A stretch of DNA of 64,000 bases from Flavobacterium frigidimaris (GTDB lineage Bacteria; Bacteroidota; Bacteroidia; Flavobacteriales; Flavobacteriaceae), in contig FQWG01000017.1 of assembly GCA_900129595.1 (NCBI GenBank), positions 57,634 to 121,633 on the forward strand. The letters are read 5' to 3'. Numbering within the stretch: position 1 is the stretch's first letter; every line of letters starts with the position of its first letter. Both the position numbers and the translations under genes were made by a program. Shown in pieces: positions 8,353 to 17,663 of the stretch. The notes beneath the pieces were generated by a model. The model was not told the origin of the DNA, did not search any database, and saw only the letters and a program-made list of their open reading frames with translations.

Positions 8353-9240
8353 ATGCCGAAAAGAAAATATAAAATCGCCGTTATACAATTAAATCTTAAC
8401 GACGTTGCCGAAAATAATCTTAAAAAATGTATCAGCTGGGTAAAAGACGCTGCCAATAAAGGTGCTGAAGTTATTTTACTGCCGGAATTATATAGCAGTC
8501 ATTATTTTTGCCAAAGTGAGGATGTAGATAATTTTGCTTTAGCAGAGCCACTTTACAGCACTTCATTTATTGCTTTTAGCGAATTGGCAAAAGAATTAGG
8601 AGTGGTAATAATTGTTCCTTTCTTCGAGAAAAGAATGGCTGGAATTTACCATAATAGTGCCTACATCATTGATACTGATGGTACAGAAGCTGGATTATAC
8701 CGTAAAATGCATATTCCGGACGATCCTCATTTCTACGAAAAATTCTATTTTACCCCTGGAGATTTAGGATTTCAGGCAATTGAAACTAAAAAAGGAAAAA
8801 TTGGAACGCTTATTTGTTGGGACCAATGGTATCCGGAAGCAGCCCGTATTACAGCTTTAAAAGGTGCTGAGGTGTTGTTTTATCCAACAGCTATAGGATG
8901 GCATCCAAAAGAGAAAGAACAATACGGAGAAAACCAATACGGTGCCTGGATGAACGTAATGAAAGGCCATGCTGTGGCAAATGGCGTTTTTGTTGCCGCT
9001 GCGAACAGAATTGGTTTAGAAAAATATATTGAAGGAACTGAAGGAATTCAGTTTTGGGGAGCTTCCTTTATTGCAGGACCTCAGGGCGAAATTTTAGCGC
9101 AGGCATCTCACGATCAGGAAGAAATTCTAATTGCTGAGGTTGATTTGGATCTTCAGGAAAATGTACGTCAGAACTGGCCGTTTTTCAGAGACAGAAGAAT
9201 CGATGCTTTCGGAGATATTACCAAAAGAGCAATTGACTAA
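8353..9240 (+). CDS. aguB: N-carbamoylputrescine amidase
   Basis: This 295-residue carbon-nitrogen hydrolase carries the full nitrilase triad: Glu45 (LLPELYSS), Lys118 (YRKMHIPDD) and Cys155 (GTLICWDQWYPEAAR). The IPDDPHFYEKFYFTPGD segment is characteristic of the AguB group, which hydrolyses N-carbamoylputrescine to putrescine, CO2 and ammonia in the cytoplasm. I start it at the ATG of MPKRKYKIAV because an in-frame TTG upstream overlaps the promoter. The partner enzyme, agmatine deiminase, lies 3.3 kb downstream, so both steps from agmatine to putrescine are in this window though not in one operon. Confidence 0.95.
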   Translation: MPKRKYKIAVIQLNLNDVAENNLKKCISWVKDAANKGAEVILLPELYSSHYFCQSEDVDNFALAEPLYSTSFIAFSELAKELGVVIIVPFFEKRMAGIYHNSAYIIDTDGTEAGLYRKMHIPDDPHFYEKFYFTPGDLGFQAIETKKGKIGTLICWDQWYPEAARITALKGAEVLFYPTAIGWHPKEKEQYGENQYGAWMNVMKGHAVANGVFVAAANRIGLEKYIEGTEGIQFWGASFIAGPQGEILAQASHDQEEILIAEVDLDLQENVRQNWPFFRDRRIDAFGDITKRAID

Positions 9241-9260
9241 TTCAGTTAATTTATAAATGC

Positions 9261-9294
9261 AAAAAAGGACGAAATATAATTTCGTCCTTTTTTA
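9261..9294 (+). terminator. Intrinsic terminator of aguB
   Basis: A 12-bp perfect stem (9264-9275 with 9279-9290, core GGACGAAAT) with a 3-nt loop is followed by T6. Confidence 0.92.
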
Positions 9295-9304
9295 TGGAGT
9301 GAAG

Positions 9305-9345
9305 TAAAAAAAAATCCGCTTCAAAATAGTTTGAAGCGGATCTTT
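9305..9345 (-). terminator. Intrinsic terminator of ompA
   Basis: The 12-bp perfect arms 9314-9325 and 9330-9341 (ATCCGCTTCAAA) are followed on the minus strand by a long U run, just beyond the ompA stop. Confidence 0.9.
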
Positions 9346-9363
9346 TATTATTTATTAAAGAGA

Positions 9364-10632
9364 TTATTTCACCTGAAAAGTAACTCTTCTTACGATTTGA
9401 CGCGCTTCTTTAGATTTTTTGTTCACAGAAGTGTCTTCACCGTTAGCAATTACATTCAGTCTTGAAGAATCAATACCAGCATTTTCAGCTACTTTTTTCA
9501 CAGCTTCAGCTCTTTTTCTTGATAATTCAGTGTTGTAATTAGAATTTCCAATTTCGTCAGCATATCCTATGATGTCTGCAGATTTACCTGGATTGTTTTT
9601 AAGGTATTTCACTAAGAAATCAACACCTGATAACGAAGCATTTGTTGGTTTAGAAGAGTTAAAGTCGAAATATACATTTACATAACCACCATTGATTAAT
9701 TCTTCAACAGTATTGTTTGTTGTTGTACTTTCGCTTCCTTTTTTAACATAAGTTTTGTCTAAGTAGCTTTCTAATTCATCCGGAACACCATTTTGATTGT
9801 TGTCAATAGATTGTCCTTTTGTATTTACAGCAACTCCTGAAACAGTATTAGGCTCTAAGTCGTATAAGTCAGCAACCCCGTCTTTATCTGTATCAATAAG
9901 ATTAGTTTCAATTGTAGTAACTCTGTTTTCTAATTGGTTTAATCTTTCATTTTCTTCTGAATACCAGTCAGCATGTTTAGTATTTTTACCTAGGTAAAAA
10001 GTCAAACCAACAGAAGCATTTAATAATACACCATCTAATGAACCTGTAGTTGTAGTACCTTGTCCGTCAAAGTTATGGTTTTGTCTACCGTTAACAATAC
10101 CGGTAAGATCCCCAGTAATAGCAATTCTGTTGCTTACTCTGATTTGTCCTGTTAAACCTGCAATTCCATGAGCCATGTAGTCTTTTCCGTCAAAGCCTTT
10201 ATCAGAGCTTAATTGAGAAACACCAAAACCACCATGCGCTAATAAACCGAAAGTATTCGTCCAGGTTTCAAAGTTTAAAGCTCTACCAAGGTTAACAACC
10301 CCTTGTAAACTCGCTCTGTAGTACTTACTGTCAAATTGAGGAGTGTCATCACGTTCCTGAAATTGATCGTATCCAACATCTAATTTCAAACCAAATTTAG
10401 GATTAAACATATATCTTACACCTAAATCTGCGTGAAACAGGTTAAGAGATTCTGTAGAGTAACCAGAAGTTATTGCTCTAAGAGGTTTGTTTACTCCACC
10501 ATTCAATTCAACAGACCATTTATTATATTCAGGTTTGTCAATTGATGGCTGAGTCGAGGTCGTTGCCATATTTTGCGCACCTGCGGCGAATGTTAGTAGT
10601 AAAAGCGAGACTGAAGCTAATTTCTTTTTCAT
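9364..10632 (-). CDS. OmpA-family outer membrane protein with calcium-binding TSP3-like linker
   Basis: This 422-residue protein has a signal peptide (MKKKLASVSLLLLTFAAGAQ), an N-terminal beta-barrel (about 25-225, ending SVGLTFYLGK) and a short coiled segment (ENERLNQLENRVTTIETNL). An Asp-rich linker follows (DTDKDGVADLYDLEP and DNNQNGVPDELE, thrombospondin type-3-like calcium loops), then the C-terminal OmpA peptidoglycan-binding domain (VYFDFNSSKPT through the NxxLSxxRAxxV segment). It tethers the outer membrane to peptidoglycan. I start at MKKK; an in-frame TTG three codons upstream is less likely. This architecture is highly expressed in flavobacteria. Confidence 0.93.
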   Translation of the reverse strand: MKKKLASVSLLLLTFAAGAQNMATTSTQPSIDKPEYNKWSVELNGGVNKPLRAITSGYSTESLNLFHADLGVRYMFNPKFGLKLDVGYDQFQERDDTPQFDSKYYRASLQGVVNLGRALNFETWTNTFGLLAHGGFGVSQLSSDKGFDGKDYMAHGIAGLTGQIRVSNRIAITGDLTGIVNGRQNHNFDGQGTTTTGSLDGVLLNASVGLTFYLGKNTKHADWYSEENERLNQLENRVTTIETNLIDTDKDGVADLYDLEPNTVSGVAVNTKGQSIDNNQNGVPDELESYLDKTYVKKGSESTTTNNTVEELINGGYVNVYFDFNSSKPTNASLSGVDFLVKYLKNNPGKSADIIGYADEIGNSNYNTELSRKRAEAVKKVAENAGIDSSRLNVIANGEDTSVNKKSKEARQIVRRVTFQVK

Positions 10633-10799
10633 GATATCCAATTTTTTATTTAATTGTTATTATTTAAGAGTTTTTCGTTTTAAACTCATTGACAAAATTA
10701 TAGTACGAGTTTTAATTTGTGTTCTATTTGGTCTTACATAATTCCCACCTTTTGGGTTTTATTTATGTAAATACGTTAAAACAATCAAAATATTTGACC

Positions 10800-10836
10800 A
10801 AAAAAAGGGGCTAAATATATATTTAGCCCCTTTTGG
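10800..10836 (-). terminator. Intrinsic terminator after the broken choice-of-anchor gene
   Basis: Positions 10803-10834 form one continuous palindrome centred on TATATA with arms AAAAGGGGCTAAATAT, giving U4 on either strand. It follows the minus-strand reading frame ending at 10855. Confidence 0.85.
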
Positions 10837-10854
10837 AATTTGTAAATGTGAAAG

Positions 10855-12378
10855 TTATTTTAAATCTGGTTGGTATATTTTTATAGTGCCATCTCCTTCA
10901 CTACTAACGACTAACAAACTTCTTTTAGTCGGAGCTTTAGCAGCCGGGATGAATAAAATCCCTTCCGGGGCATCGCCGGTTTTTACAGTTTGCAAATATT
11001 GTGGCGAATTTGGATTTGTTACATCATAAGTCATAAAAGCATCCGATCTTTCTAGGCCAACAAACAGAATATTCTGACTTCCCATCTTAATTGCGACCAC
11101 AGCTTCAGGTTCTGAGCCTTTGTCATCGCTGCGTTTGTCATCATAAGTACCAAGATCATTCGTCTTTTTATCCACATCATTTTTACTGTCGTAAACAATT
11201 TTTCCTGTGTTTCCGTTCCAGATAGAGAAAGAACGTGCTCCAAAAGCGACCAATTCATCAAGGTCTCCGTCGCCATCAGTATCGCCCATATCAGTAATAA
11301 GATTTAATCTTCCCAGATTGGTTTCCAGTTTTAAAGTGGCGGCATCAGGAAAAACAGTTGGATCAAGTTTCATGTCTTTCATTCTTTTTATATCTGAATA
11401 AGCGTTATATTCTCTCGCATCACCTTCATTTGCTGTAACAAAATAAGGAACATTATTGGCAGAGAAGTGGCTAATACCGTCAGGCATATACATACCTTTT
11501 ACTTTTCACGGATTAAAAGCTATTTTATCATCTTTATCACTAACATCAATAGCATTTTCAGCAGTATTGAAATTTTTAAATCCTAGAGGATAAATGGCAG
11601 TAATGGTTTTAGACGTCAAATCTACTTTGGCAACACCATTATTTTCCTGTAGTGTAACCCAGGCCGTTTTAGAATCATCAGAAATCGTTACATATTCCGG
11701 CTCAATATCCTGAGCAAAACTTTTAGCGAACTTTGATATCCTGAATCCCTCTTTTTGTAAAGCAGCTGACTGGCTGGCAAAAGAAGCAAAATCTAAAGTT
11801 GTAACCGCATAATTATTAGTAACCTCTATAATAGAGATTGTGCCGTTTGGATCTTGAGAATAATCAGTATTAGGTTCACCTTCATTAGCAGTCATAATAT
11901 ATTTTCCGTCAGACGAAAAAGTAACCATATCCGGCAATGCACCTACAGTGATTTGTTTGATGACACTATAATCGGTAGTATTAAAAACAACTACTTTTCC
12001 GTTTCCTTGTTTATTTACTGTCGATTCTAAGGCAACCGCCAGTTTTCCGTCAAATACAGCAACACTATTCGATGCGCCTTCATAAGGAGTCAAGTCGATT
12101 TTACCAATTTTTACCGGTTTTGTCGGATCAGTTAAATCAATTACATCAATTTGGTTTGTTCCGCTATTATTTACTGCAAAAAGCTTTTTTGTTTTTTCGT
12201 CGTAAGCTGTGATTTCCGCAGCGCCTTCGCCACCAATAGTAATAGAACCTATTTCTTTAAAAGTTCCCGGGTTTTCATTGATAACAACTTCAGGTTCTCC
12301 GTTGTTTGAATTTTCATCATTATTACAACTTACCATAATAGATAAAGCGGCTAATAGTGAAATACTTAGTTTTTTCAT
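10855..12378 (-). pseudogene. Choice-of-anchor I / LVIVD-type lipoprotein interrupted by one in-frame TGA
   Basis: Two consecutive frames on the minus strand (12378-11506 and 11493-10855) are the same reading frame separated by one TGA at 11508-11506. Read through, the product is about 507 residues: a lipoprotein signal (MKKLSISLLAALSIMVSC), beta-propeller-like repeats (AVNNSGTNQIDVIDLTDP; GALPDMVTFSSDGKYIMTANEGEPN) and, after the stop, KVKGMYMPDGISHF, DTDGDGDLDELVAFGARSFSIW and GDAPEGILFIP. This is the full layout of choice-of-anchor I domain proteins related to alkaline-phosphatase-like surface proteins. TGG to TGA (Trp to stop) is the simplest lesion. Both halves keep good codon structure, so the event is recent or a sequencing error. 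Confidence 0.85.
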
Positions 12379-12530
12379 TTTTTGTGATTTTAGTTTTGCC
12401 AAATGTAATTAGCAGATCGCAAGCGTATATTAAGGCTTCATTATTTAATCTTTAACTTAAATTTTATCAGATTATTTATATAAATCGCATATGATTTTGA
12501 TGGAACTATTTTATAATCCTTCTGAATGAT

Positions 12531-12538
12531 TATCTTTG
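12531..12538 (+). promoter_or_regulatory. -7 promoter element of aguA
   Basis: TATCTTTG followed by TGCAC matches TAnnTTTG and lies 26 nt before the aguA ATG. Confidence 0.65.
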
Positions 12539-12564
12539 TGCACTTTCAAATTTAGAACCTCTTT

Positions 12565-13605
12565 ATGTCAACAAATAATAGAAGATTTCCAGCAGAATGG
12601 GAAAAACAACAAGGAATAGTATTGTGTTTTCCGCATAATGGTAACGACTGGCCCGGAAAATACGAGGCTGTTCAATGGGCGTTTGTAGAATTTATTAAAA
12701 AAGTAGCCACTTTTGAAACAGTTTTTTTAGTTGTAGCTGATGAAAAATTAAAAGAAAAAGTAGCCGAAATGTTAGAAAGAGCTCGTGTAAATATTGCGAA
12801 TGTATCTTTTATCATTCATAAAACAAACAGAAGCTGGATGCGTGATTCCGGGCCCATTATTGTAAAAAACGGTTCAAAGAGAGAAGCTTTGAATTTTAAT
12901 TTTAACGGTTGGGCAAAATATAAAAACTATCAGCTGGACAAATTTGTTCCGTCTAAAATTGCTGATTTTATTGATGTTCCCTTAACACAAGTAGTGTATA
13001 AAGGAAAACCGGTAATTGTAGAAGGCGGTGCGATCGATGTAAACGGAAGAGGAACTTTATTGACTTCTGAAGAATGTTTAATGCATCCATCCATTCAGGT
13101 TCGTAATAAAAATTTCACCAAAGAAGATTACGAAGCTGTCTTTAAAGAATATCTTGGAGTTACCAATGTAATCTGGCTTGGAGACGGAATAGAAGGTGAT
13201 GATACTCACGGACACATCGACGATTTATGCCGATTCGTAAATGAAGATACGATTGTAACGATTGTTGAAACAGATAAAAATGATGCCAATTACAAACCGT
13301 TGCAGGATAATCTGAAACGTTTGCAAAATGCAAAACTGGAAGACGGAAAATCGCCAACTATTGTCGTATTGCCAATGCCAAAACGTGTCGATTTCGAAGA
13401 TCTGAGATTACCGGCAAGTTATGCTAATTTCTTAATCCTGAATAATTGTGTTTTGGTTCCTACTTTTAATGATAGTAATGATCGTGTAGCTTTGAATATT
13501 TTGTCAGAATGTTTCCCTGATCGTGAAGTAATCGGAATAAGTTGTATCGATTTTATCTGGGGATTTGGAACATTACATTGTTTAAGCCAGCAGATTCCGG
13601 CTTAA
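12565..13605 (+). CDS. aguA: Agmatine deiminase
   Basis: This 346-residue porphyromonas-type peptidylarginine deiminase family enzyme converts agmatine to N-carbamoylputrescine and ammonia. Visible signatures are RFPAEWEKQQGIVLCFPH at the N-terminus, WMRDSGPI, EGGAIDVNGRGTLLTSEECL, DDTHGHIDDLCRFV (guanidine-binding Asp/His) and the catalytic Cys339 in GFGTLHCLSQQ near the C-terminus. The length is normal. Together with aguB upstream it supplies putrescine; the arginine decarboxylase that would make agmatine is not in this window. It has its own promoter and a terminator at 13760-13801. Confidence 0.96.
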   Translation: MSTNNRRFPAEWEKQQGIVLCFPHNGNDWPGKYEAVQWAFVEFIKKVATFETVFLVVADEKLKEKVAEMLERARVNIANVSFIIHKTNRSWMRDSGPIIVKNGSKREALNFNFNGWAKYKNYQLDKFVPSKIADFIDVPLTQVVYKGKPVIVEGGAIDVNGRGTLLTSEECLMHPSIQVRNKNFTKEDYEAVFKEYLGVTNVIWLGDGIEGDDTHGHIDDLCRFVNEDTIVTIVETDKNDANYKPLQDNLKRLQNAKLEDGKSPTIVVLPMPKRVDFEDLRLPASYANFLILNNCVLVPTFNDSNDRVALNILSECFPDREVIGISCIDFIWGFGTLHCLSQQIPA

Positions 13606-13613
13606 TTAATTGC

Positions 13614-13880
13614 CACGAAGGCACAAAGACACTAACTTTTTTTGTTTTGCGTATAATTTAATCGCGCAATCCCGATAGCTATTAGGAGCAGAGGCGCAAA
13701 TTTTTAAAATTTATTTAATAGCCTCCAGTTTTAACAAGAGGAAAATAAAGTCAATCTACAAGGCTTTAGCCAAATATAAATTTGGCTAAAGCCTTTTTTT
13801 CTACTCTTAAATTATTCCCAGCTAAAAAAAAGTTAATCTAATAAGACTTTGCGCCTCTGCGACTTTGCGCGATTAAAAAA
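13614..13880 (+). repeat. Large nested palindrome 3' of aguA with an extra small palindrome inserted in one arm
   Basis: Left-arm blocks 13657-13668 and 13688-13700 are perfect reverse complements of right-arm blocks 13866-13877 and 13848-13860. On the right the blocks are joined by 5 nt. On the left they are separated by 19 nt holding CCCGATAGCTATTAGGA. The aguA terminator sits at the centre of the structure. The 361-bp gap between aguA and fahA holds nothing else except the fahA terminator. Confidence 0.75.
13760..13801 (+). terminator. Intrinsic terminator of aguA
   Basis: A 16-bp perfect stem (13760-13775 with 13780-13795, core GGCTTTAGCCAAAT) is followed by T9. It lies 155 bp after the stop, inside the nested palindrome. 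Confidence 0.85.
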
Positions 13881-13900
13881 TACATTGTAAAAAACGGCAT

Positions 13901-13932
13901 AAAAAAAACCTTGGCGAGAACCAAGGTTTTGT
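13901..13932 (-). terminator. Intrinsic terminator of fahA
   Basis: Arms 13905-13914 (AAAACCTTGG) and 13921-13930 (CCAAGGTTTT) surround a 6-nt loop. The minus-strand transcript ends in U8. Confidence 0.88.
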
Positions 13933-13966
13933 ATTTTTATATCTCTTCAGATAATGTATCTGCTCT

Positions 13967-15250
13967 TCATGGTCTGATAAAAGGAGGTAATAACTGGCTT
14001 GCCACTTCTCCAAAACCAAGACGTACTTCGGCATTTTCGCAGAAACCTCTTATGATTACGGTATCATTATCTTCGATAAATTTACGTTCGCTGCCATCTT
14101 TTAATTTCAAAGGATTTTGTCCACCCCAAGTCAATTCTAACATAGAACCAAAACTATCAGGAGTTGGTCCTGAAATAGTTCCTGAACCCATCATATCGCC
14201 AGAATTTACACGACATCCGTTAGAAGTATGATGTGCTAATTGCTGTGCCATTGACCAGTATAAATATTTGAAATTTGATTGAGAAACTATTGTTTCTTCT
14301 TGATTTTCAGGTTGTATTGAAACTTCTAAATGAATGTCGAAAGCTTTTTTTCCTTTTGTTTGTAAGTAAGGAAGCGGCGACGGATCTTGTTTTGGACCTT
14401 TCGTTCTAAAAGGTTCAAGAGCATCCATAGTTACAATCCACGGAGAAATTGATGTAGCGAAGTTTTTGGCTAAGAATGGTCCAAGAGGCACGTATTCCCA
14501 TTTCTGGATATCACGGGCACTCCAGTCATTCAATAAAACCATTCCGAAAATATAATCTTCGGCTTCGTATGTTGGGATATTTTCTCCCATTATATTGACA
14601 TCCGTCGTAATAAAAGCTGTTTCTAATTCAAAATCTACCAAACGGGAAGGTCCAAAAACCGGATATTTCTCGCCAGCGGGTAAAGTTTGTCCCATTGGTC
14701 TGTGAACGGGAATTCCGGACGGAACAATAGTAGAACTTCTTCCGTGGTACCCAACCGGAATGTGTAACCAGTTTGGCAATAAAGCATTTTCAGGATCGCG
14801 GAACATTTTTCCTACGTTCGTAGCGTGCTCTTTACTTGAGTAAAAGTCAGTATAATCGCCTATTAACACAGGCAATTGCATCTCGACATCGTCAATTTTA
14901 AAAATAACAATATCTCGATCTTTTGTTGAGTCTCTTAGTTGTGGATTGGTTTCGTCGAAAATGTCTGCAATGCGATTTCGAACTAAACGCCATGTCTTTT
15001 TTCCATCAGAAATAAAATCATTAAGCGTATCCTGCATGAACATATCATCTGTTAAATCTATTCCTGAGAAATAGTTTAATTGTTGTAAAGCCCCTAAATC
15101 TATAGCGTAATCGCCAATTCGTGTTCCTACTGTAACGACATTTTCTTTGGTAAGAAATACACCGAAAGGAATATTTTGAATAGGGAAGTCGCTATTTTCT
15201 GGCACTTCTAACCATGATTTTCTTTTGGTATCGTTAGCGGTTATTGGCAT
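13967..15250 (-). CDS. fahA: Fumarylacetoacetase
   Basis: This 427-residue full-length FAH hydrolyses 4-fumarylacetoacetate to fumarate and acetoacetate, the last step of tyrosine/homogentisate breakdown. It has the N-terminal SH3-like domain (IPFGVFLTKENVVTVGTRIGDYAIDL) and the catalytic domain with IGDYTDFYSSKEHATNVG, HIPVGYHGRSSTIVPSG, metal-site acidic residues in VDFELETAF, and LNDWSARDIQKWEYVPLGPFLAKNF. The other tyrosine-pathway genes are not adjacent. The divergent glyA promoter region lies 58 bp beyond its start. Confidence 0.97.
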   Translation of the reverse strand: MPITANDTKRKSWLEVPENSDFPIQNIPFGVFLTKENVVTVGTRIGDYAIDLGALQQLNYFSGIDLTDDMFMQDTLNDFISDGKKTWRLVRNRIADIFDETNPQLRDSTKDRDIVIFKIDDVEMQLPVLIGDYTDFYSSKEHATNVGKMFRDPENALLPNWLHIPVGYHGRSSTIVPSGIPVHRPMGQTLPAGEKYPVFGPSRLVDFELETAFITTDVNIMGENIPTYEAEDYIFGMVLLNDWSARDIQKWEYVPLGPFLAKNFATSISPWIVTMDALEPFRTKGPKQDPSPLPYLQTKGKKAFDIHLEVSIQPENQEETIVSQSNFKYLYWSMAQQLAHHTSNGCRVNSGDMMGSGTISGPTPDSFGSMLELTWGGQNPLKLKDGSERKFIEDNDTVIIRGFCENAEVRLGFGEVASQLLPPFIRP

Positions 15251-15306
15251 GTGAATGTTAATTATTTGTTGAAAAATTCTATGTCAAATATATCATAATC
15301 TAGCAG

Positions 15307-15333
15307 TTTGACAAACGTTTTTTTGTATTTTTG
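15307..15333 (+). promoter_or_regulatory. Promoter of glyA
   Basis: TTTG at 15307-15310 and TATTTTTG at 15326-15333 resemble the Bacteroidota -33/-7 pair. The spacing (15 nt) is shorter than the usual 17-23. The predicted transcript starts about 20 nt before the ATG at 15359. Confidence 0.5.
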
Positions 15334-15358
15334 CAGGAAATTAACGAAAAACGAAAAA

Positions 15359-16633
15359 ATGCAACGCGACGAACAAATTTTTGACCTTATACTAGAGGAA
15401 CAAGACAGACAAATTCACGGATTAGAACTTATCGCTTCAGAGAATTTTGTAAGTGATGAGGTAATGGAAGCAGCTGGTTCTGTTTTAACTAACAAATATG
15501 CTGAGGGATATCCTGGCAAAAGATACTACGGCGGTTGCGAAGTGGTTGATGTTATTGAACAAATTGCAATAGACAGAGCCAAAGAATTATTTGGAGCTGA
15601 ATATGCAAACGTACAGCCACACTCAGGGTCTCAGGCAAATACTGCAGTTTACCACGCATGTTTAAATCCTGGTGATACTATTTTAGGTTTCGACTTATCT
15701 CATGGTGGTCACTTGACTCACGGTTCTCCTGTAAACTTTTCAGGTCGTTTATACCGTCCGGTTTTTTACGGTGTAGATGCTGAAACTGGTCGTTTAGATT
15801 ATGATAAAATTCAGGAAATTGCAACTAAAGAACAGCCAAAATTAATTATCGCCGGAGCATCTGCTTATTCTCGTGATATGGATTTTGAGCGTTTCAGAGT
15901 AATTGCTGACAGTGTAGGAGCAATCTTGTTTGCTGATATTTCTCACCCTGCTGGTCTTATTGCAAAAGGATTAATGAACGATCCAATTCCTCATTGTCAT
16001 ATTGTTTCTACAACAACTCACAAAACGTTACGTGGACCACGTGGAGGTTTGATCTTAATGGGTAAAGATTTTGAAAACCCACAAGGATTAAAAACTCCAA
16101 AAGGAGAAATCAGAATGATGTCATCTCTATTAGATCTTGCTGTTTTCCCTGGAAATCAAGGTGGACCTTTAATGCATATTATCGCTGCTAAAGCGGTTGC
16201 TTTTGGTGAAGCCCTTAAAGATGAGTTCTTTACTTATGCTATGCAATTGCAAAAAAATGCAAATGCTATGGCAGATGCTTTCGTAAAAAGAGGATACAAA
16301 ATTATTTCTGGCGGAACAGATAATCACATGATGCTTATTGACTTAAGAAATAAAAATATTTCTGGTAAAGAAGCTGAAAATGCATTAGTAAAAGCAGAAA
16401 TCACTGTAAACAAAAATATGGTTCCATTTGATGATAAATCACCATTTGTAACTTCAGGAATACGTGTTGGAACAGCTGCAATCACAACTCGTGGTTTAGT
16501 TGAAGAAGATATGGAAACTATCGTAGCTTTAATCGATAAAGTATTAGCTGATCACACAAATGAAGCAGTTATCGAAGAAGTAGCTAACGAAGTAAACGAA
16601 ATGATGAGCGAAAGACCGATTTTCGTATATTAA
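15359..16633 (+). CDS. glyA: Serine hydroxymethyltransferase
   Basis: This 424-residue PLP enzyme interconverts serine and glycine with tetrahydrofolate and is the main one-carbon source. The PLP lysine is Lys222 in STTTHKTLRGPRGG. Other signatures are LELIASENFVSDEV, YAEGYPGKRYYGGCE, HSGSQANTAVY and FADISHPAGL. I start at MQRDEQIFDL, because an in-frame upstream ATG lies inside the promoter. The 3' end is followed by a palindrome whose right arm touches the start of miaE. Confidence 0.98.
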   Translation: MQRDEQIFDLILEEQDRQIHGLELIASENFVSDEVMEAAGSVLTNKYAEGYPGKRYYGGCEVVDVIEQIAIDRAKELFGAEYANVQPHSGSQANTAVYHACLNPGDTILGFDLSHGGHLTHGSPVNFSGRLYRPVFYGVDAETGRLDYDKIQEIATKEQPKLIIAGASAYSRDMDFERFRVIADSVGAILFADISHPAGLIAKGLMNDPIPHCHIVSTTTHKTLRGPRGGLILMGKDFENPQGLKTPKGEIRMMSSLLDLAVFPGNQGGPLMHIIAAKAVAFGEALKDEFFTYAMQLQKNANAMADAFVKRGYKIISGGTDNHMMLIDLRNKNISGKEAENALVKAEITVNKNMVPFDDKSPFVTSGIRVGTAAITTRGLVEEDMETIVALIDKVLADHTNEAVIEEVANEVNEMMSERPIFVY

Positions 16634-16639
16634 AAATTA

Positions 16640-16760
16640 GTCATAAAGTCTTAAAGTCGAAGGTCGAAAGTCTTGAAATGGAATGTGAATTTCTATTTTA
16701 GTTTTGATCTTCGACTTTTTTTGACTTTACAACTTTATGACTTTCTAACTTTAAGACTTA
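16640..16760. repeat. Palindrome of degenerate AAGTC words between glyA and miaE
   Basis: Block 16646-16657 (AAGTCTTAAAGT) is the perfect reverse complement of 16748-16759, and an inner AAGTCGAAGGTC block pairs imperfectly with GATCTTCGACTT near 16706-16718. The right arm ends 5 nt before the miaE ATG, so folding could hide the miaE initiation region. Confidence 0.6.
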
Positions 16761-16764
16761 TAAA

Positions 16765-17358
16765 ATGGGTGTACTAAGATTACAATTGCCAACAGATCCC
16801 AGATGGGTAAATATCGTCGAAAAGAATATCGAAGAAATCCTGACAGATCACGCTTGGTGCGAGCAAAAAGCAGCAACAAATGCGATAACTATTATTACCA
16901 ATAACTCAGAGCATCAGGATTTGGTCAAAGATTTATTGGCTCTGGCCAAAGAAGAAATCGATCATTTTGAGCAGGTTCATAATATTATCATCAAAAGAGG
17001 ATTAAAATTAGGGCGTGAACGCAAAGACGATTATGTAAACGAATTGTATTTATATATGAAGAAAAGCGGCGACGGAAGCAGAGTTTCAGGTCTGGTAGAA
17101 CGATTGCTATTCTCAGCAATGATTGAAGCCAGAAGCTGCGAGCGTTTTAAAGTTTTGTCTGAAAATATTCAGGACGAAGAATTAGCCGTTTTCTACAGAG
17201 AATTAATGGAAAGCGAAGCCGGACATTACACCACCTTCATTACATACGCCAGAAAATATGGAGTAGGAATCGACGTCGAAAAACGTTGGAGAGAATGGCT
17301 GGCCTACGAAGAATCAATTATTACCAACTACGGAAAAGGAGAAACGATTCATGGATAG
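16765..17358 (+). CDS. miaE: tRNA 2-methylthio-N6-isopentenyladenosine hydroxylase (MiaE)
   Basis: This 197-residue non-heme diiron protein has helical-bundle iron ligands visible as ILTDHAWCEQKAA, EEIDHFEQVH, MIEARSCERF and MESEAGHY. It hydroxylates the isopentenyl group of ms2i6A at tRNA position 37. The starting segment MGVLRLQLPTDPRWV is typical of the Bacteroidota form. It is monocistronic. The initiation region borders the right arm of the glyA/miaE palindrome, which may affect its expression. Confidence 0.92.
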   Translation: MGVLRLQLPTDPRWVNIVEKNIEEILTDHAWCEQKAATNAITIITNNSEHQDLVKDLLALAKEEIDHFEQVHNIIIKRGLKLGRERKDDYVNELYLYMKKSGDGSRVSGLVERLLFSAMIEARSCERFKVLSENIQDEELAVFYRELMESEAGHYTTFITYARKYGVGIDVEKRWREWLAYEESIITNYGKGETIHG

Positions 17359-17663
17359 GGAAATTTTGTTTCAAGTTTAAAAAAGTTTCAAGTTTCAGGT
17401 TACCGTTTGTCACGTTGAGCCATCTCGATAGTTATCGGGAGAAACGCGTTCCAATTAGAAGCTTTGCGGATCTCCGCGCATTTTCTGTGAATCTCTGTGA
17501 AATAAAAAAAGTAAAGGAAATAAAAAAATCCGTTTGAATCAGCGTTTTCGTTTTAGCGAATCCGTGTCATCCGTGGGCCAATCAGGCGCAAAGTTTTAAT
17601 AATCTAAAATATGCAATCAACAATCTAAAATTGTATATTTGAGAGTAACGAAAATCTAAAGCC
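17359..17663. other. Gene-free spacer with mixed short repeats
   Basis: This 305-bp gap begins with GTTTCAAGTTT words (17369-17399). It then has a GTCACGTTGAGC block interrupted by the small palindrome CTCGATAGTTATCGGGAG (17424-17441), and AATCCGTGTCATCCGTGG-like words. No start codon with a coherent product was found. It looks like layered short repeats of the type found elsewhere in the window. Confidence 0.55.
17424..17441. repeat. Small palindromic element, copy in the miaE-guaC gap
   Basis: CTCGATAGTTATCGGGAG shares the TATCGGGAG half with copies at 29340, 30936, 60427 and 60970. It splits a GTTGAGC/GAAACGCGTT sequence that reads as an interrupted repeat. Confidence 0.6.

Noticed and set aside
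17286..17537. Reading frame after miaE
   Set aside because: It overlaps the end of miaE out of frame and continues into repeat words.
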